A stretch of 17,014 nt of DNA from an uncultured Colwellia sp. (GTDB lineage Bacteria > Pseudomonadota > Gammaproteobacteria > Enterobacterales > Alteromonadaceae), in contig CAJWBY010000098.1 in assembly GCA_913020705.1 (NCBI GenBank), positions 1 through 17,014 on the forward strand, read 5' to 3'. This document shows positions 15,822 through 17,014 of the stretch, one piece after another; within the stretch, counting starts at the first letter, position 1, and each line of letters starts with the position of its first letter. The position numbers and the translations under genes were made by a program. The notes under the pieces are model-generated. The model was not told the origin of the DNA and searched no databases. It saw nothing but the letters and a program-made list of their open reading frames with translations.

Positions 15822-16904
15822 ATGAACTTTTATATTAAAAAAATCAGCCATGCATTTGATGAAGAGATTCAAGCGACGATTGATGGGAAAACGAAGCCCT
15901 TGGGAGCATTAGGGCAATTAGAAGATACCGCCAAAAGAATTGCACGCGTTCAGTTGTCATCATCAAATAATAACAATAAATCGCTAAGTGTTAATAAGCC
16001 TAATTTATTTATTTTTGCTGGCGACCATGGCGTCGCTGCCGAAGGAGTTTCAATTGCGCCTAGTGAAGTGACGTCACAAATGGTGGCTAATTTTGCGAAA
16101 GGTGGCGCCGCCATTAATGTCTTTTGTAAACAACTAGGTTGGCAATTAAGTGTCGTTGATGCCGGTATTCTATCTCCAGCACAAAGTTATTCGGGTGTTA
16201 TTGATCAACGTTTAGGTCACATTACTGAACCGCTGAATGTATCGCCTGCTATGAGCAAAGAACAAGTAGAATTAGGTTTTGAGAAAGCGACGACCTTAGT
16301 AAAATCAACCCATGAAGGCGGCTGTAATATCATCGCTTTTGGTGAAATGGGTATTGGCAATACAACATCAGCTTCGGCAATTATGTCAGCAGTGATGAAT
16401 ATTTCTGCAATAGAAAGCGTTGGACGAGGCACTGGCATAAGTGATGACGTCGTCAAACGAAAGCAGCAAGTTATTGAACAAGCATTAACGCTTCATCAAG
16501 GAAATCTTACAAATGCTAAAGACATTTTAGCGCGTTTAGGTGGTTTTGAAATAGTACAAATTACCGCAGGAATGTTAGCCGCGGCAGAGAAACAAATGCT
16601 GGTTGTTGTTGATGGCTTTATTTGTACCGCGGCAGCTATGCTAGCCATAGAGCTGAATGAAAATGTTAAAGGCTATATGATCTTTGCCCATTGCTCCGGT
16701 GAGCAAGGCCATCAGAAAATGCTCGATTATTTAAATGTTAAGCCATTATTGAATTTAGGATTACGACTAGGAGAAGGCACAGGAGCAGCTTTGGCTTTAC
16801 CGTTAATTCAAGCTTCTGCCGCATTTTATAATGACATGGCAAGTTTTTCTCAAGCCCAAGTGACTGATGTGACTGATTCGAAAGATAGCAGAGCTGAACG
16901 ATAA
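15822..16904 (+). CDS. cobT: nicotinate-nucleotide:dimethylbenzimidazole phosphoribosyltransferase
   Basis: CobT transfers phosphoribose from nicotinate mononucleotide to 5,6-dimethylbenzimidazole (or another lower-ligand base), giving alpha-ribazole phosphate. With the ATG used here it has 360 residues, close to family length. Conserved blocks are 'LGALGQLEDTAKRIARVQ' (27-44), 'IFAGDHGVAAEGVSIAPSEV' (64-83), 'FGEMGIGNTTSASAI' (173-187), 'GRGTGISDDVVKRK' (201-214), and 'LNLGLRLGEGTGAALALPL' (310-328), which holds the catalytic glutamate at 318. AAAGGA at 15809-15814 lies 7 bases before ATG 15822, so this start is preferred over TTG 15819. The gene follows btuC by 11 bp and abuts cobS, in one riboswitch-controlled unit. 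Its product is the substrate of the CobC-type phosphatase. Confidence 0.96.
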   Translation: MNFYIKKISHAFDEEIQATIDGKTKPLGALGQLEDTAKRIARVQLSSSNNNNKSLSVNKPNLFIFAGDHGVAAEGVSIAPSEVTSQMVANFAKGGAAINVFCKQLGWQLSVVDAGILSPAQSYSGVIDQRLGHITEPLNVSPAMSKEQVELGFEKATTLVKSTHEGGCNIIAFGEMGIGNTTSASAIMSAVMNISAIESVGRGTGISDDVVKRKQQVIEQALTLHQGNLTNAKDILARLGGFEIVQITAGMLAAAEKQMLVVVDGFICTAAAMLAIELNENVKGYMIFAHCSGEQGHQKMLDYLNVKPLLNLGLRLGEGTGAALALPLIQASAAFYNDMASFSQAQVTDVTDSKDSRAER

Positions 16905-17014
16905 ATGAGTAAACAATCGCTTTTACAACACTGCCAACAACAATATTATTTGTTGTTATTAGCGCTGAGTTTTTTTACACGTGTGCCGGTTAATTTACCT
17001 GATGTTGTTAAACC
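16905..17014 (+). CDS. cobS: cobalamin synthase (adenosylcobinamide-GDP ribazoletransferase), 5' end only
   Basis: The first 36 codons are present and the window edge cuts the rest (family length about 250 residues). The start 'MSKQSLLQHCQQQYY' is followed by 'LLLLALSFFTRVPVNLP' (16-32), matching the N-terminal 'ALQFLTRLPV' membrane segment typical of CobS. CobS joins adenosylcobinamide-GDP with alpha-ribazole (or its phosphate) to finish cobalamin at the inner membrane. The ATG begins directly after the cobT TAA and has no clear Shine-Dalgarno apart from GAGC, so coupling to cobT is likely. The identification rests on a short segment plus gene order. Confidence 0.82.
   Translation, partial: MSKQSLLQHCQQQYYLLLLALSFFTRVPVNLPDVVK

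Overview
The window looks like chromosomal DNA of a marine gammaproteobacterium. It is AT-rich by eye, the genes are densely packed, and it carries a TonB-dependent receptor beginning with an 'EEFVSIATGTKK'-type segment, a REC-REC-PAS-GGDEF-EAL protein and a cobalamin salvage cluster. An Alteromonadales/Colwelliaceae-like host is my inference; no rRNA, tRNA or taxonomic marker is present. I see no insertion sequence, integrase, CRISPR array or phage gene.

Left part (1-8337, all + strand): the 3' end of a CaiB/BaiF class III CoA-transferase, then a membrane-anchored alpha/beta hydrolase, then a tight run of five genes. These are an exported ABC-type substrate-binding protein with no permease or ATPase beside it, a two-TM HAMP histidine kinase with no response regulator beside it, a TonB-dependent outer-membrane receptor, and two overlapping small citrate-synthase-fold proteins. 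By motif comparison the two citrate-synthase-like proteins lack both canonical active-site histidines, and only the second keeps the catalytic aspartate.

Middle part (8343-12708, - strand): a GGDEF/EAL cyclic-di-GMP enzyme with two receiver domains is followed, 55 bp downstream, by a thiamine-diphosphate enzyme resembling the acetolactate synthase large subunit. The ThDP gene ends 5 bp from the end of the second citrate-synthase-like gene. The set suggests a module that senses and imports a ligand and modifies a keto-acid or carboxylate, with a possible c-di-GMP output. That link is inference from gene order.

Right part (12942-17014, + strand): a cobalamin module made of alpha-ribazole phosphatase (cobC), a recognisable cobalamin riboswitch, ABC ATPase and permease (btuD and btuC type), cobT, and the first 36 codons of cobS cut by the window edge. 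This is B12 uptake plus late lower-ligand assembly (salvage). A stem-loop with a T-tract lies exactly at the btuD start and is the likely expression platform of the riboswitch. Several genes start with TTG (hydrolase, binding protein, GGDEF/EAL, cobC, btuD).
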